A stretch of 64,000 nucleotides of DNA from Acidobacteriota bacterium (GTDB lineage: Bacteria > Acidobacteriota > Blastocatellia > Pyrinomonadales > Pyrinomonadaceae). Every line of letters starts with the position of its first letter. Position 1 is the first letter of the stretch. The stretch is taken from contig QHXQ01000026.1 in assembly GCA_003223935.1 (NCBI GenBank), positions 1-64,000 on the forward strand, given 5' to 3'. Positions 50,610 through 60,073 of this stretch are shown one piece after another. Both the position numbers and the translations under genes were made by a program. Under the pieces are notes generated by a model that saw only the letters and a list, made by a program, of their open reading frames with translations, was not told the origin of the DNA and did no database searches.

Positions 50610-53300
50610 ATGGAGATTCCGAAGACATACGACCCGAAAGAAGCAGAAGCGCGGCACTATGCGCGCTGGGAGGCGCAGGGGTTTTTCGCGCCAGAGATCA
50701 ATCGCGACACGTCTGCGCCCGTCTATTCAATCGTCATCCCGCCGCCGAACGTGACGGGGGCGCTCCACATGGGTCATGCCCTACAGCACACGATCATGGA
50801 CGTGCTGACGCGCTACCACCGCATGCGCGGCTATCGCACGCTCTGGCTACCCGGTGAAGACCACGCGGGCATCTCGACGCAGATACAGGTTGAGCGCCAA
50901 CTGAAGCGCGAAGGCTTAACGCGCCACGACTTGGGGCGCGAAAAATTCGTTGCGCGCGTCTGGCAGTGGAAAGAACAGTACGGCGGCGAGATCATCAGGC
51001 AGATGCGGCGCGAGGGCGCGAGCGTTGATTGGTCGCGCGAGCGGTTCACGATGGACGAAGGGCTATCGCGCGCCGTGCGCGAATTCTTCGTGCGTTGTTA
51101 TGAAGAGGGTTTGATCTATCACGGCGAGGGTTTGATCAGTTGGTGTCCGAAAGATCAGACCGCGCTCTCTGACTTGGAGGTCGAGAAGGAAGCGCAGGCT
51201 GGAAAACTTTATTACTTGCAGTATCCGGTCAAGGGCAGCGCCCGGCGTGTGATTGTGGCGACGACGCGGCCCGAAACGATGCTTGGCGACACAGCCGTTG
51301 CGGTCAATCCGAACGACGAACGCTACAGCGATCTGATTGGCGCGACGCTTGAGTTGCCCTTGACGGGGCGCGAGATTCCGGTCATCGCAGACGAGTTTGT
51401 TGATCCAGAGTTCGGCACGGGCGCGGTCAAGGTCACACCCGCGCACGATCCGAACGACTATCAGATGGGTCTGCGCCATAAACTGCCGCAAGTGAAAGTG
51501 ATTGACCCGTACGCGCGCATGACCGAAGCGGCGGGCGCGGAGTTCACCGGTCTAGATCGCTATGAGGCGCGCGAAAAAGTTATTGAAAAGTTTGAGGGGC
51601 TTGGGCTGCTGGAAAAAGTGGTTGACTACGAGTTCTCGATCACCAAGTGCGGTCGTTGTCGCACAGTCATCGAGCCTTTGTTATCAACGCAATGGTTCTT
51701 GAAGCAAGCGGAGCTTGCACGCGCGCCGCTCGAACTAATCAAAGAGAAACACGAGCCGCGCTTCGTGCCCGAAGTGCCGTATGAGAAGGTCTATACGAAC
51801 TGGTTGGAGAACCTGTACGACTGGACGCTCTCGCGCCAACTCTGGTGGGGGCACCGCATCCCGGCTTGGTACGACGAAGAGGGGCGCGTCTATGTCACGC
51901 GCACCGAAGAGGAAGCGCGGGCTGCGGCGGGCACGGATAAATTAACTCAAGACCCGGACGTGCTCGACACTTGGTTCTCGGCTGCGCTCTGGCCCGTTTC
52001 GACGCTCGGTTGGCCCGACGACACCGAAGACCTGCGCACGTTCTACCCGACATCGGTGCTCGTCACTGCGCGCGACATCATCTTCTTGTGGGTCTCGCGC
52101 ATGATGATGACGGGCATGAAGTTCATGGGGCAGAAGGCATTTGCTGATGTCTTCATCACGGGCACGATCTTCGATAAGCACGGGCAGCGCATGTCGAAGA
52201 TGAAGGGCAACGGCGTTGACCCGTTGGAGATGTTCGACAGGTACGGCGTGGATGCGACGCGCATCGTGCTCGCGCAGATCGAGAGCACAGACACGCGCTG
52301 GAACGAGAAGCAGATCGAGTCCTATCGCAACTTCGCCAACAAAATCTGGAACGCCGCGCGGTTCTGTCTGCTCAACTCAGAGGGCGCGAGCGTGGGGCGT
52401 GGCTTTGAGGGCGACCGAGCGAGTTGGGCGCTGCATGATCGTTGGATCATGTCGCGGCTCAATCGCACGGCGCAGACCGTCTCGGCGGCGATTGAAAATT
52501 ATCGCTTTCACGAAGCGGTGCAGACGCTCTATCACTTCTTCTGGGATGATTTCTGCGATTGGTACATCGAACTGTCGAAGACGGACGTGACGGCGACCGA
52601 GCCTTCGCCTGCGCGTGACGCCGCGCGCAGTCGCGTGCTGACTGTGCTCGAACAGGCTCTGCGTCTGTTACACCCGTTCATGCCGTTCATCACGGAAGAA
52701 CTCTGGCAACGTCTGCCCGGCATCAGCGCAGCGCAACTCCATCCGGCTTACGCGCACGCCGAACCGACCGTCATGCTCGCGGCTTATCCGCAAGGCGAGC
52801 AGTCATTGATTGACGCGCGCGCCGAACAAGAGGTGCAGGCGCTCATCGAACTGATCTCGCGCGTGCGCAACATACGCTCGGAGATGAACATCAAGCCGGG
52901 CGAGACTGTGCCCGTGATAGTCGGTGCGCCGGATGAAAACCTGCGGGCGATCTTCGCGGCGGGCGTGCCGCAGATCGCGCGGCTCGCGCGCGCGTCAGAA
53001 GTTTTGGTGCAGTCGGGCATCAACGGGCCGCGTGCGTCGGCGCATGCGGTGCTCGCGGGCGGCGCAGAGGTCGCTGTGCCGCTCGAAGGGTTGATTGATT
53101 TTGCGGTCGAGCGTGAGCGGCTGCGCAAGGAACAGGAGAAGTTGCGCAGAGAGGCAGAGAAACTCGAAGCGCAGTTGGCGAATCAAAACTTTGTCGAGCG
53201 CGCACCCGCAGAGAAGGTGGAAGAACTACGGCAACGTCTCGCAGACATCGCGCAACGAACGAGTGCATTGCAGCAGAGCTTGGAGGCGCTGGCGGAATGA
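50610..53300 (+). CDS. valS: Valine-tRNA ligase
   Basis: 896 aa, class I synthetase. The HIGH-type motif is HMGH (residues 53-56, [15 protein letters not shown]). The KMSKS-type motif is RMSKMKGNG near residue 527, where the last Ser is Met. The editing domain contains [17 protein letters not shown]-terminal coiled coil ([25 protein letters not shown]) is typical of ValRS. The stop overlaps the nadC start by 4 bp. Confidence 0.97.
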   Translation: MEIPKTYDPKEAEARHYARWEAQGFFAPEINRDTSAPVYSIVIPPPNVTGALHMGHALQHTIMDVLTRYHRMRGYRTLWLPGEDHAGISTQIQVERQLKREGLTRHDLGREKFVARVWQWKEQYGGEIIRQMRREGASVDWSRERFTMDEGLSRAVREFFVRCYEEGLIYHGEGLISWCPKDQTALSDLEVEKEAQAGKLYYLQYPVKGSARRVIVATTRPETMLGDTAVAVNPNDERYSDLIGATLELPLTGREIPVIADEFVDPEFGTGAVKVTPAHDPNDYQMGLRHKLPQVKVIDPYARMTEAAGAEFTGLDRYEAREKVIEKFEGLGLLEKVVDYEFSITKCGRCRTVIEPLLSTQWFLKQAELARAPLELIKEKHEPRFVPEVPYEKVYTNWLENLYDWTLSRQLWWGHRIPAWYDEEGRVYVTRTEEEARAAAGTDKLTQDPDVLDTWFSAALWPVSTLGWPDDTEDLRTFYPTSVLVTARDIIFLWVSRMMMTGMKFMGQKAFADVFITGTIFDKHGQRMSKMKGNGVDPLEMFDRYGVDATRIVLAQIESTDTRWNEKQIESYRNFANKIWNAARFCLLNSEGASVGRGFEGDRASWALHDRWIMSRLNRTAQTVSAAIENYRFHEAVQTLYHFFWDDFCDWYIELSKTDVTATEPSPARDAARSRVLTVLEQALRLLHPFMPFITEELWQRLPGISAAQLHPAYAHAEPTVMLAAYPQGEQSLIDARAEQEVQALIELISRVRNIRSEMNIKPGETVPVIVGAPDENLRAIFAAGVPQIARLARASEVLVQSGINGPRASAHAVLAGGAEVAVPLEGLIDFAVERERLRKEQEKLRREAEKLEAQLANQNFVERAPAEKVEELRQRLADIAQRTSALQQSLEALAE

Positions 53301-54154
53301 ACTGGCTGGACGAAGGCGCGCTCTTCAATCAGATCGGCGCTTTCCTGAGCGAAGATTTGGGACGCGGCGACATCACGACGCAGGCGTGCGTCACGCGCAA
53401 CACACGCGCGCGCGGGCGCTTTCTCGCCAAAGAGCCGATGACTGTCGCCGGTCTCGAAGCCGCTGAAGCCGTCTTCTCGACGCTCGACTCGCAGCAGCAA
53501 CTTGAAGCCTTCGTCTCCGATGGCGACGAGGTTGAAGCCGGCAAAGTTATCGCGCGCACGAGCGGCTTCGCCGACGTGCTGCTCGCGGGCGAGCGCGTCG
53601 CTTTGAATCTGCTGCAACGCTTGTCGGGCATTGCGACGCTCACGCGCCAGTTTGTGCGCGCCATCGAAGGCACGAACGCGGAGATCGTTGACACGCGCAA
53701 GACGACGCCGGGCTTGCGCATGTTGGAGAAGTACGCGGTGCTCGCAGGCGGCGCGCGCAATCACCGCTTCGGTTTGGACGACGGCGTGCTGATTAAAGAT
53801 AACCACATCGCGCTCGCGGGCGGCGTCGGCGTGGCAGTCGAGCGCGCGAAAAAAAAGGTCGGGCATCTGCACAAGATTGAAGTTGAAATCTCAAACGAAC
53901 GCGACCTACGTGAAGCCGTCACGAGCGGCGCGGACATTCTCTTGCTCGACAATCTCGCGCCCGAAGAGACGCGCCGCATGGTTGAATTGACCCGCTCGTT
54001 ATCTGAGCATGTGCTGCTTGAATCGTCGGGCGGCATCACGCTTGAGAACGTGCGCGCCTACGCCGAAGCGGGCGTTGACTTGATCAGCATCGGCGCGCTC
54101 ACGCACTCGGCGCGTGCGCTCGACATCAGCTTCAAGATTCAACCGGGTTCATGA
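53297..54154 (+). CDS. nadC: Nicotinate-nucleotide pyrophosphorylase (carboxylating)
   Basis: 285 aa. [14 protein letters not shown], the active-site [42 protein letters not shown] and [16 protein letters not shown] are QPRTase signatures, and [32 protein letters not shown] completes the barrel. It converts quinolinate to nicotinate mononucleotide in NAD synthesis. It is coupled to valS. Confidence 0.97.
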   Translation: MNWLDEGALFNQIGAFLSEDLGRGDITTQACVTRNTRARGRFLAKEPMTVAGLEAAEAVFSTLDSQQQLEAFVSDGDEVEAGKVIARTSGFADVLLAGERVALNLLQRLSGIATLTRQFVRAIEGTNAEIVDTRKTTPGLRMLEKYAVLAGGARNHRFGLDDGVLIKDNHIALAGGVGVAVERAKKKVGHLHKIEVEISNERDLREAVTSGADILLLDNLAPEETRRMVELTRSLSEHVLLESSGGITLENVRAYAEAGVDLISIGALTHSARALDISFKIQPGS

Positions 54155-54190
54155 TGGAACTAGATGTGGCGCGGGGCGTGAAATTAAAAA

Positions 54191-54246
54191 CAGTCAGCCA
54201 TCAACTTTCAGCGAAAAACAAAAGCTGACCGCTGATGGTTGATAGC
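54191..54246. repeat. Hairpin between nadC and the coiled-coil gene
   Basis: CAGTCAGCCATCAACTTTCAG-like left side and GCTGACCGCTGATGGTTGA-like right side pair imperfectly around an A-rich loop. Confidence 0.6.
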
Positions 54247-54264
54247 TTGCTTGGAGGTTTTACG

Positions 54265-55038
54265 ATGCGTGCATGGTGGAACAGTAAAGTGGTTGCGCTG
54301 GTGACGCTGCTTGTGTTGTTGCTCCTATCTTTTTCTATCGCGCAGTCGCAGCAGCGGCGGCGCACGTCGCGGCGTGTGACGCATCCGGTGCGCACGCGCC
54401 CTGTGACGCAGCCACAACCGACGCCCGTACCGGCGGGCACAGACCCGACGCTCGTCTCGACCGCCGATGAAGCGAACACGAATCAGACGACGCGCCCGAC
54501 CGCGAAGCCGACGCCGAGCGCCGATCAAGAGAGCGCGCGCCGACTCGAACGACTCTCGACGGAACTCACGCAACTCAACAAAAAGTTCGACGCGCTCGAA
54601 AAGGAACGACAGGCGGACTTGCTGCAAGAGCGTCTGACGCGCGCCGAGCAGCGCGCCGAGAGTTTGCGCACGCAGTTGAGTCAGACTTTGGAGAAGCAAG
54701 CGGACTTGCAAGCGCGCGCAGATCAGATCGAGTACGACCTGCGCCCTGAAAGCATCGAACTGCGCGCCGCCACGATTCCAAGCCTCCATGCCGACGATGT
54801 GCGCACGCAGATTCGCCAGAGCCTTGAGAACGAGAAGAAGCGCGTGCGCGCGCAACTCGACCTGCTCGATTCGACCCGCGCGCGCCTCGAAACGTCCGTC
54901 GCCGGCGCAGACGCCGAAGCCGACCGCCTGCGCGCGCGTCTGAACGAAGTCAACGAAGGTACAGCCACAGGCACGAGCAGCAGCCCGCCGCCCGCGCCTT
55001 CGCCGTCGCCGACTCCTGAAGTGCCGCCGCCAGTATAA
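54265..55038 (+). CDS. Membrane-anchored or exported coiled-coil protein
   Basis: 257 aa from the ATG at 54265, which has GGAGG 8 nt upstream (a longer frame has no SD). The N-terminus (VALVTLLVLLLLSFSIAQSQ) is a signal or anchor. An Arg/Thr/Pro-rich linker leads to a long coiled coil (about residues 90-235: SARRLERLSTELTQLNKKFDALEKER and onward). The C-terminus is Pro/Ser-rich. No family recognised; it resembles envelope-spanning coiled-coil spacers. Confidence 0.7.
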   Translation: MRAWWNSKVVALVTLLVLLLLSFSIAQSQQRRRTSRRVTHPVRTRPVTQPQPTPVPAGTDPTLVSTADEANTNQTTRPTAKPTPSADQESARRLERLSTELTQLNKKFDALEKERQADLLQERLTRAEQRAESLRTQLSQTLEKQADLQARADQIEYDLRPESIELRAATIPSLHADDVRTQIRQSLENEKKRVRAQLDLLDSTRARLETSVAGADAEADRLRARLNEVNEGTATGTSSSPPPAPSPSPTPEVPPPV

Positions 55039-55096
55039 GAGGTTAGTGAAGTCAGTTTTTTACTGATCTCTAACCTCTAACCTCTGACCTCTGCTT
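55039..55096. repeat. Heptamer block TCTAACC before the first xdhC-family gene
   Basis: Units ACTGATC, TCTAACC, TCTAACC, TCTGACC, TCTGCTT run from 55062 to 55096. AGAGGTTA at 55039-55046 supplies the pairing arm. The units resemble those before murC. Confidence 0.85.
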
Positions 55097-55103
55097 TAAC
55101 GAC

Positions 55104-55439
55104 ATGGGCACGATCTCGCAGATTGAACTCTATCGTCTGATCGCGGCGGCGCATGCGCGCGGCGAGCGCGTCGTCGTCGCCACCGTCGCGCACACGCGCG
55201 GCTCGACGCCGCAACGACGCGGTGCGAAGATGCTCTTCTTCGCCGATGGCGAAGTGGCGGGCACGGTCGGCGGTGGCTGCATCGAGGCCGAAGTCTGGGC
55301 CGAAGCGCGCGCGGCATTGCGCACAGGGCGCTCGGCGCTGCACAAGTTCAGCCTCACCGCCGACGAAGCCAGTGAAGAGGGCATGGTCTGCGGCGGCACG
55401 ATGGAGATTTTTATAGATGTGTGGGACGGAAAGCCGTGA
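55104..55439 (+). CDS. Stand-alone XdhC/CoxI N-terminal domain protein
   Basis: 111 aa. ATVAHTRGSTPQRRGAKMLFFADGEVAGTVGGGCIEAEVWAEA and the late MVCGGTMEIFIDVW match the XdhC_CoxI domain, including the Cys of the CGG loop. XdhC proteins bind the molybdenum cofactor, sulfurate it and insert it into xanthine-dehydrogenase-type enzymes. Here the Rossmann C-terminal half is missing; a full-length-like XdhC relative is encoded two genes on. No molybdoenzyme is in the window. Confidence 0.85.
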   Translation: MGTISQIELYRLIAAAHARGERVVVATVAHTRGSTPQRRGAKMLFFADGEVAGTVGGGCIEAEVWAEARAALRTGRSALHKFSLTADEASEEGMVCGGTMEIFIDVWDGKP

Positions 55440-55495
55440 CAGTTGACATGTGACAGGTAAGCAGAATGTCTTTATCTGGTCACCGGTCACGGAGG
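55434..55495. repeat. Hairpin between the XdhC-domain gene and the Mpo1-like gene
   Basis: CCGTGAC (55434-55440) pairs with GTCACGG (55489-55495). Inside are GTGACAG, TTGACAT, GTGACAG and TGGTCAC, CGGTCAC units. Confidence 0.65.
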
Positions 55496-55500
55496 TTGAT

Positions 55501-55812
55501 ATGCCCGAATCATTCATCGAGAACTACATGGCGAAGCACCGGCATCCGTTGAACCGTTTGACGCACAGTTTCGGCATTCCGATGATCGTCATCAGCTTGC
55601 CGCTACTCTTCTTCAGCTGGCGCTGGGCGCTCGTGCTGTTTATTGTCGGTTGGATTTTGCAGTTCGTCGGGCATGCGATTGAGGGCAATAGACCGGCGTT
55701 CTTCCGCAACCCCGTCTATCTGCTCGTCGGCCCATTGTGGCTCGTGCGCCGCGCCCTCGTAGCCATCGGCTTGAGCAAGCCGCCTAACACCACACCGAAA
55801 CACACGCCTTGA
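55501..55812 (+). CDS. Mpo1/DUF962-like membrane protein
   Basis: 103 aa from the ATG at 55501 with GGAGG 7 nt upstream. SFIENYMAKHRHPLNRLTHSFGIPMIVISLPLLFF, LFIVGWILQFVGHAIEGNRPAFFRNPVYLLVGPLWLVRR carries the family H-x3-N-x3-H and GHxxEGxxPA motifs. Yeast Mpo1 is an iron-dependent dioxygenase that oxidises 2-hydroxy fatty acids. Three membrane segments. It lies between two xdhC-family genes, 4 bp before the second. Confidence 0.88.
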   Translation: MPESFIENYMAKHRHPLNRLTHSFGIPMIVISLPLLFFSWRWALVLFIVGWILQFVGHAIEGNRPAFFRNPVYLLVGPLWLVRRALVAIGLSKPPNTTPKHTP

Positions 55813-55816
55813 ACGG

Positions 55817-56647
55817 ATGAGCAGTGCGAGCGATCACAGGGACGCAGCCCGACAGATCATCGCCGCGATTGCGCGCGTGCTCGATGCGGGCGCGCTCGGC
55901 ACGCTCGTCACAATCGTTGACGGGCCGCACAACGTCGGCGCAAAACTTTTAATCGAACAGACCGGCACGCGCACGGGCACAACGAACGATGCCGCGCTCG
56001 ACGAAGCAATCGCCGCACACGTGCAGACCTTCCTCAACTCACACGCCGAAGCACAGACATTCAAGGTCGAAGAGTTTGCGCCGGAGCTTAACGATTGGCG
56101 GGACGCGCGTATGCTGTTCGAGCGCATCGAGCCTGAGCCGCACGTCGTCGTCTGCGGCGCGGGACACGTCGGCGCGGCGCTCGCGCGGCTCGCGCACCTC
56201 GTCGGCTATCGTGTGACGCTCATAGACGACCGCGCCGATTTCGTTACGCGCGCGCGCTTTCCTGAAACAGAGATTGAGTTGGTCGCGGCGCATGAAGGTT
56301 GGGCAAGCGCATTGCAAAGTGTCTTGGGCACGGGGCGCGGGCGTTATGTCGCGGTGGTGACGCGCGGGCATAACGAAGATGAGGAGTGCCTGCGCGCGGT
56401 GCTCGCCGCGCGCCCCGATTACGTCGGCATGATTGGCAGCCGTCGGCGCACGAACATCGTGCTGGCGCGCTTGCGTGAAGATGGCAACGGCGATGAACTC
56501 TTACGTGCAGTGCGCGCGCCCATCGGTTTGGACATCGGCGCGGTCGCGCCCGAAGAGGTTGCGCTCGCCATCCTCGCAGAGATCATTGCCACACGGCGCG
56601 GCGGCACGTGTGCGCCGCTCTCTGCGTGGCGACGCGAGCGCGATTAG
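55817..56647 (+). CDS. XdhC-family protein with Rossmann domain
   Basis: 276 aa. Residues 1-100 are a divergent XdhC_CoxI-like domain without the GSTPR and CGG motifs (LGTLVTIVDGPHNVGAKLLI). Residues 105-270 are the XdhC Rossmann domain (HVVVCGAGHVGAALARLAHLVGYRVTLIDDR, AVVTRGHNEDEECLRAVL, GMIGSRRRT, IGLDIGAVAPEEVALAILAEIIA). It probably acts with the small XdhC-domain protein upstream as a two-piece molybdenum-cofactor chaperone. Confidence 0.88.
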   Translation: MSSASDHRDAARQIIAAIARVLDAGALGTLVTIVDGPHNVGAKLLIEQTGTRTGTTNDAALDEAIAAHVQTFLNSHAEAQTFKVEEFAPELNDWRDARMLFERIEPEPHVVVCGAGHVGAALARLAHLVGYRVTLIDDRADFVTRARFPETEIELVAAHEGWASALQSVLGTGRGRYVAVVTRGHNEDEECLRAVLAARPDYVGMIGSRRRTNIVLARLREDGNGDELLRAVRAPIGLDIGAVAPEEVALAILAEIIATRRGGTCAPLSAWRRERD

Positions 56648-56690
56648 AGAGGATTAAATCAAACCGTAGCTATCAGCCTCGTCGCATTGT

Positions 56691-57185
56691 TCAGTCTCGC
56701 TCCGATCTCAGGTACTTCTCCGGTAGCAGCATCTCTGCGTCCTCCGCTTGCCAGAAAATGGTCACGACCCACCAGCGCCGGCCGTCGTGCAGTAGTTGAA
56801 TGCTATTGAGGCCGCGCAGGAACGGCCGCGCGTCTTGTGCGTCGCGCCGTGCCTCGTAGGCGCTGAGGACGTGCGCGATCCGGCCGAACTGCTCGACGCG
56901 GTTAGCAATGGCACGCTCATAAAAACCTTCCGTCTCGAAAATCGGCGTGACGCGCGCAATGTAAGCATCTATGTCGAGCACTTGCGCGCTCGTCTCGCCG
57001 CCGGGTTGGCGCGCGGTCGGAATCAGCCGCGCGCCCGCGAGAAAGAGCGTGCGGAAGCGATCCCAATCGCGCTGTTGGCCGGCCGAGCCTGAGATCACTT
57101 CGTAGAGCGCGGCCAGAATGGCATCAATCGAAGCCACGTCTTTGGGATCGGCCGCCAGGTTAGCTTGTTCTGTCATAAGCAGCAT
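56691..57185 (-). CDS. NTF2-like (SnoaL-type) protein
   Basis: 164 aa. The layout of an N-terminal helix (IDAILAALYEVISG), W..F..LF (RDWDRFRTLFLAGARLIP), a central IDAYIARVTPIFETEGFYERAI and C-terminal strands (FGRIAHVLSAYEAR, NSIQLLHDGRRWWVVTIFWQ) is the NTF2-like fold with a cone-shaped pocket. No catalytic residues can be assigned. Divergent from the MFS gene. Confidence 0.75.
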   Translation of the reverse strand: MLLMTEQANLAADPKDVASIDAILAALYEVISGSAGQQRDWDRFRTLFLAGARLIPTARQPGGETSAQVLDIDAYIARVTPIFETEGFYERAIANRVEQFGRIAHVLSAYEARRDAQDARPFLRGLNSIQLLHDGRRWWVVTIFWQAEDAEMLLPEKYLRSERD

Positions 57186-57327
57186 GAAGGGCGAGCGTTT
57201 GAAGTCTCATTTAGCACGCCCGATTAAAACATGAGCGCAAGCTGCGCCGCAAAATTTTTATCCATTCGTGACGTTCGTGTATCATCTGACGATTCGCGCC
57301 AGTGTAGTGTGTTTGTCTGGGTGACGT

Positions 57328-58614
57328 ATGGCGACGCAGGTCGAACCGACTGAGGAACAGATATTGACGAGCGCGCCCGTGCAGCGGCACGGCGAGATGT
57401 TTCGTGCGCTCAGGCATCGCAACTTTCGTCTGTTCTGGACAGGCGCGTTTCTCTCAAACGTCGGCACATGGATGCAGCAGGTCGCGCAGGCTTGGCTCGT
57501 CTATCAACTGACCAACTCGCCCTTCTGGCTCGGCTTCGATGCTTTTCTCGCCACTGCGCCCGGTCTGGTTTTAACCCTGCTCGGCGGCGTCTTCGCCGAC
57601 ATCGTTGATCGCAAACGTCTGCTCATCTTCACGCAAGTTGGCGCCGGCTTGACGGCGCTCACGTTGGCAACCTTGCAAGCGACGCACGTTTTGCATTGGT
57701 GGATGATCTTGTGCGCGTCGTTCGTCACGGGCTGTTGCATGTCGCTCGCCGCGCCGTCATATCAAGCGATCACGATCGATCTGGTCGGACGCGAAGACTT
57801 GACGAACGCGATTGCGCTCAACTCGACGCAGTTCCAACTCTCGCGCGTGATCGGGCCGGTCTTGGCAGGGCCGGCGCTCCGCTTCTTCGGCGCAGCCGGT
57901 TGCTTCTATGCCAACGGTCTTTCGTTCGGCGCAGTCGTTGTGGCGCTCGCGATGATGCAACTGCCGCCGTTGGTTGCGCCGCAGAAGAAGGAGAGTTTTT
58001 GGCAAGACCTCGCGGCGGGCGTGCGCTACGTGCGCCAACGCCCGCGCGTCTTCATGTTGCTTTTGATCTCCGCCTGCGTGAGTCTCTTTGGTGCGCCCTA
58101 CTTTTCCATGTTGCCGGTGTTTGCGCGCGACGTGTTGCGGATGGGCGAGATCGGCTTATCAATTCTGGGCGGCATGGCGGGTGCGGGCGCGTTCTTCGGC
58201 GCGTTGATGATTACGTTCTTAGGCAACTTCAAATACAAAGGTTGGTTCGTCCTTGGCGGCGCGTGGCTGTTCGCGCTCTGTCTGATCGGCTTCGCGCTGT
58301 CGGAGCTTGTGCCCGTCTCGCTCGCGTTTATATTTGCGATGGGCTTCGCCATCGTCTGCTCGGTCGCGGTGACGAACATGCTCTTGCAGCAACTCGTGAC
58401 CGACGAGATGCGCGGGCGCGTGATGAGCATGTTCATTCTCTCATTCATCGGCGCGATGCCCATCGGCAACTTTCTCGCCGGCATCGGCGCGCAACACCTC
58501 AACTTCAATCGCTGGATCGGCGCGCAAGTAACGCTCGCCATCGGCGGCCTCAGCATCGCCGTCATCGTCACCTTCATCGTCATACACAGCCCGCGCCTGC
58601 GCGCGCTGCACTAA
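57328..58614 (+). CDS. MFS transporter, EntS/MFS_3-type exporter
   Basis: 428 aa, twelve hydrophobic segments. FRALRHRNFRLFWTGAFLSNVGTWMQQVAQAWLVYQLT is the standard MFS_3 start; GGVFADIVDRKRLLIFTQ is the loop 2-3 motif A. A substrate cannot be named; the family exports siderophores and drugs. It stands alone after a 142-bp divergent gap. Confidence 0.9.
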   Translation: MATQVEPTEEQILTSAPVQRHGEMFRALRHRNFRLFWTGAFLSNVGTWMQQVAQAWLVYQLTNSPFWLGFDAFLATAPGLVLTLLGGVFADIVDRKRLLIFTQVGAGLTALTLATLQATHVLHWWMILCASFVTGCCMSLAAPSYQAITIDLVGREDLTNAIALNSTQFQLSRVIGPVLAGPALRFFGAAGCFYANGLSFGAVVVALAMMQLPPLVAPQKKESFWQDLAAGVRYVRQRPRVFMLLLISACVSLFGAPYFSMLPVFARDVLRMGEIGLSILGGMAGAGAFFGALMITFLGNFKYKGWFVLGGAWLFALCLIGFALSELVPVSLAFIFAMGFAIVCSVAVTNMLLQQLVTDEMRGRVMSMFILSFIGAMPIGNFLAGIGAQHLNFNRWIGAQVTLAIGGLSIAVIVTFIVIHSPRLRALH

Positions 58615-58669
58615 ACTAGCGCGCCTTACGAAATCAGCCGAGCATAGGTGACGGACTGGCTGCGTGCGT

Positions 58670-59776
58670 CTATGCTTTGTCGAGCGGGAGCCACTCTTGG
58701 CCCTTCAGCACTTCAAAGTTGATGATCGGATGAATCTCCCAGAGCGTGCCGCGTGTCTTACCGACTTCCGTTTGATGTTTCTGATCCAGCATCAACCAAC
58801 CGCTCAAGCGCACTTTGGTGACGCCATCAATCAAGTGATTGATCTGATCGAACGACCAGCCGGGATGCTTCGCCCGCACGCGCGGACTGACTTCGCAGAC
58901 CACAGCCTTAGCCCGGTCGGCTTTCGGGTTGGTCGGCGGGAAGTCCACGAGCCAGAGATGATAGTCAAGGTCGTTCACCGAATTGCAGTTGCACGTCTCT
59001 GGCGTTTCGACCTTGCCGGCCGTCAACCAGCCCTCGACCTGAAGCGCCAAGCCCTCGACCTGCGCCACTTGTTTTGCGCCCTCGGCCGGCCATCGCGCCC
59101 GATTCTTATTGACCACAGACTTCGGCACTTTCGTGCCGATGATGTCAGCGAGCGCGACGGCCGCGAATTTTTTTGGTTTGTCGATCCGGTTCTTGCGTTT
59201 ATTCAAAGCAGGGTCGCCGCCCTTACCCTGAAGCGGGCAGCCGTGAAAAGTGTTGGCCGGCGGCGTGGGCTTAGGATTGTCGGCCGGCAGCGCATGAGCC
59301 TTCGCTTTCTTCGCGGCCTTCGGCGCGGCGACGGGTGCCGGCACGGCGGCGACGGCTGCGGCTGGCATGAAGCGCGGCGGCGGATAGACGACGCCCGAAT
59401 CTTCGTCTTCGTGTTCGACCTCTGCGATGCTGCGCGCCGCAAGCTTCCGCGTTGCTTTACGCTTCACGGCTTTTTTAGGCTGCGCGACCAGCGCGGCAAA
59501 CTCGGCGCTCGGTTGCGCCGTCATATGGTTGACCGCTTTACTCAGCGCGCCCCGCGCCATCGTCTTAAAGTCGCCGGTCGCTTTCTGCTCGCCCTCGATG
59601 TAGGCGAGCACAGACAACAGGCCCGTCTTCGCGTCGGGCGCAACGTCTTTCACGGTCAGTTGTAACTTGGGATTGGTTGCGCTGAAAGCCTGCTGCAACT
59701 CGTTGACGATGGTACTTTCTGCGCCAGGTGTCGGCGCGACGGGTAGTTTGACTTGCAGGTGGATACCTTTGCGCAT
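58670..59776 (-). CDS. Unrecognised protein with a low-complexity middle and a conserved-looking C-terminal domain
   Basis: 368 aa. Residues 1-90 resemble a small alpha/beta domain (HLQVKLPVAPTPGAESTIVNELQQAF). Residues 95-200 are Lys/Ala/Pro-rich. Residues 200-368 contain IGTKVPKSVVNKNRARWP, ETCNCNSVNDLDYHLWLVD, HPGWSFDQINHLI and VRLSGWLMLDQKHQTEVGKTRGTLWEIHPI. The last motif is shared, as I recall, with uncharacterised bacterial proteins of DNA-binding or nuclease-like context. The Cys-Asn-Cys and His residues could bind metal. No signal peptide. I cannot assign a function. Confidence 0.65.
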   Translation of the reverse strand: MRKGIHLQVKLPVAPTPGAESTIVNELQQAFSATNPKLQLTVKDVAPDAKTGLLSVLAYIEGEQKATGDFKTMARGALSKAVNHMTAQPSAEFAALVAQPKKAVKRKATRKLAARSIAEVEHEDEDSGVVYPPPRFMPAAAVAAVPAPVAAPKAAKKAKAHALPADNPKPTPPANTFHGCPLQGKGGDPALNKRKNRIDKPKKFAAVALADIIGTKVPKSVVNKNRARWPAEGAKQVAQVEGLALQVEGWLTAGKVETPETCNCNSVNDLDYHLWLVDFPPTNPKADRAKAVVCEVSPRVRAKHPGWSFDQINHLIDGVTKVRLSGWLMLDQKHQTEVGKTRGTLWEIHPIINFEVLKGQEWLPLDKA

Positions 59777-59840
59777 AGATGTCCTCCAAGCGGGCGTTCA
59801 CAGCCGCAGTTGTAAACAAGTTTGGATCATGAGGAATCTC

Positions 59841-59880
59841 TAGTAGCAGACCGTGTATCTCGACGCGCGTTATGCTACTA
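59841..59880. promoter_or_regulatory. Inverted repeat in the divergent intergenic region
   Basis: TAGTAGCA (59841-59848) and TGCTACTA (59873-59880) are perfect complements 24 bp apart, between the divergent starts at 59776 and 60074. They could be an operator. The rest of this 297-bp gap shows nothing definite. Confidence 0.4.
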
Positions 59881-60073
59881 CAGTATGTTGGCCGAAAGCC
59901 ATAATTTTTCACGACGGGCGCGCCGCAATGGCAGGGCACGCCGACCAACCAATCTAGTGCGACACGCATCATCTGGCGCAAGTGCTGTGCGCAGTCACCG
60001 TTCTACGAGATGAATGGCGGCGACGGCCGTTGCGCTCGCGCCGAAACCTTGTGTGCTGACTGAGGAACCAATC

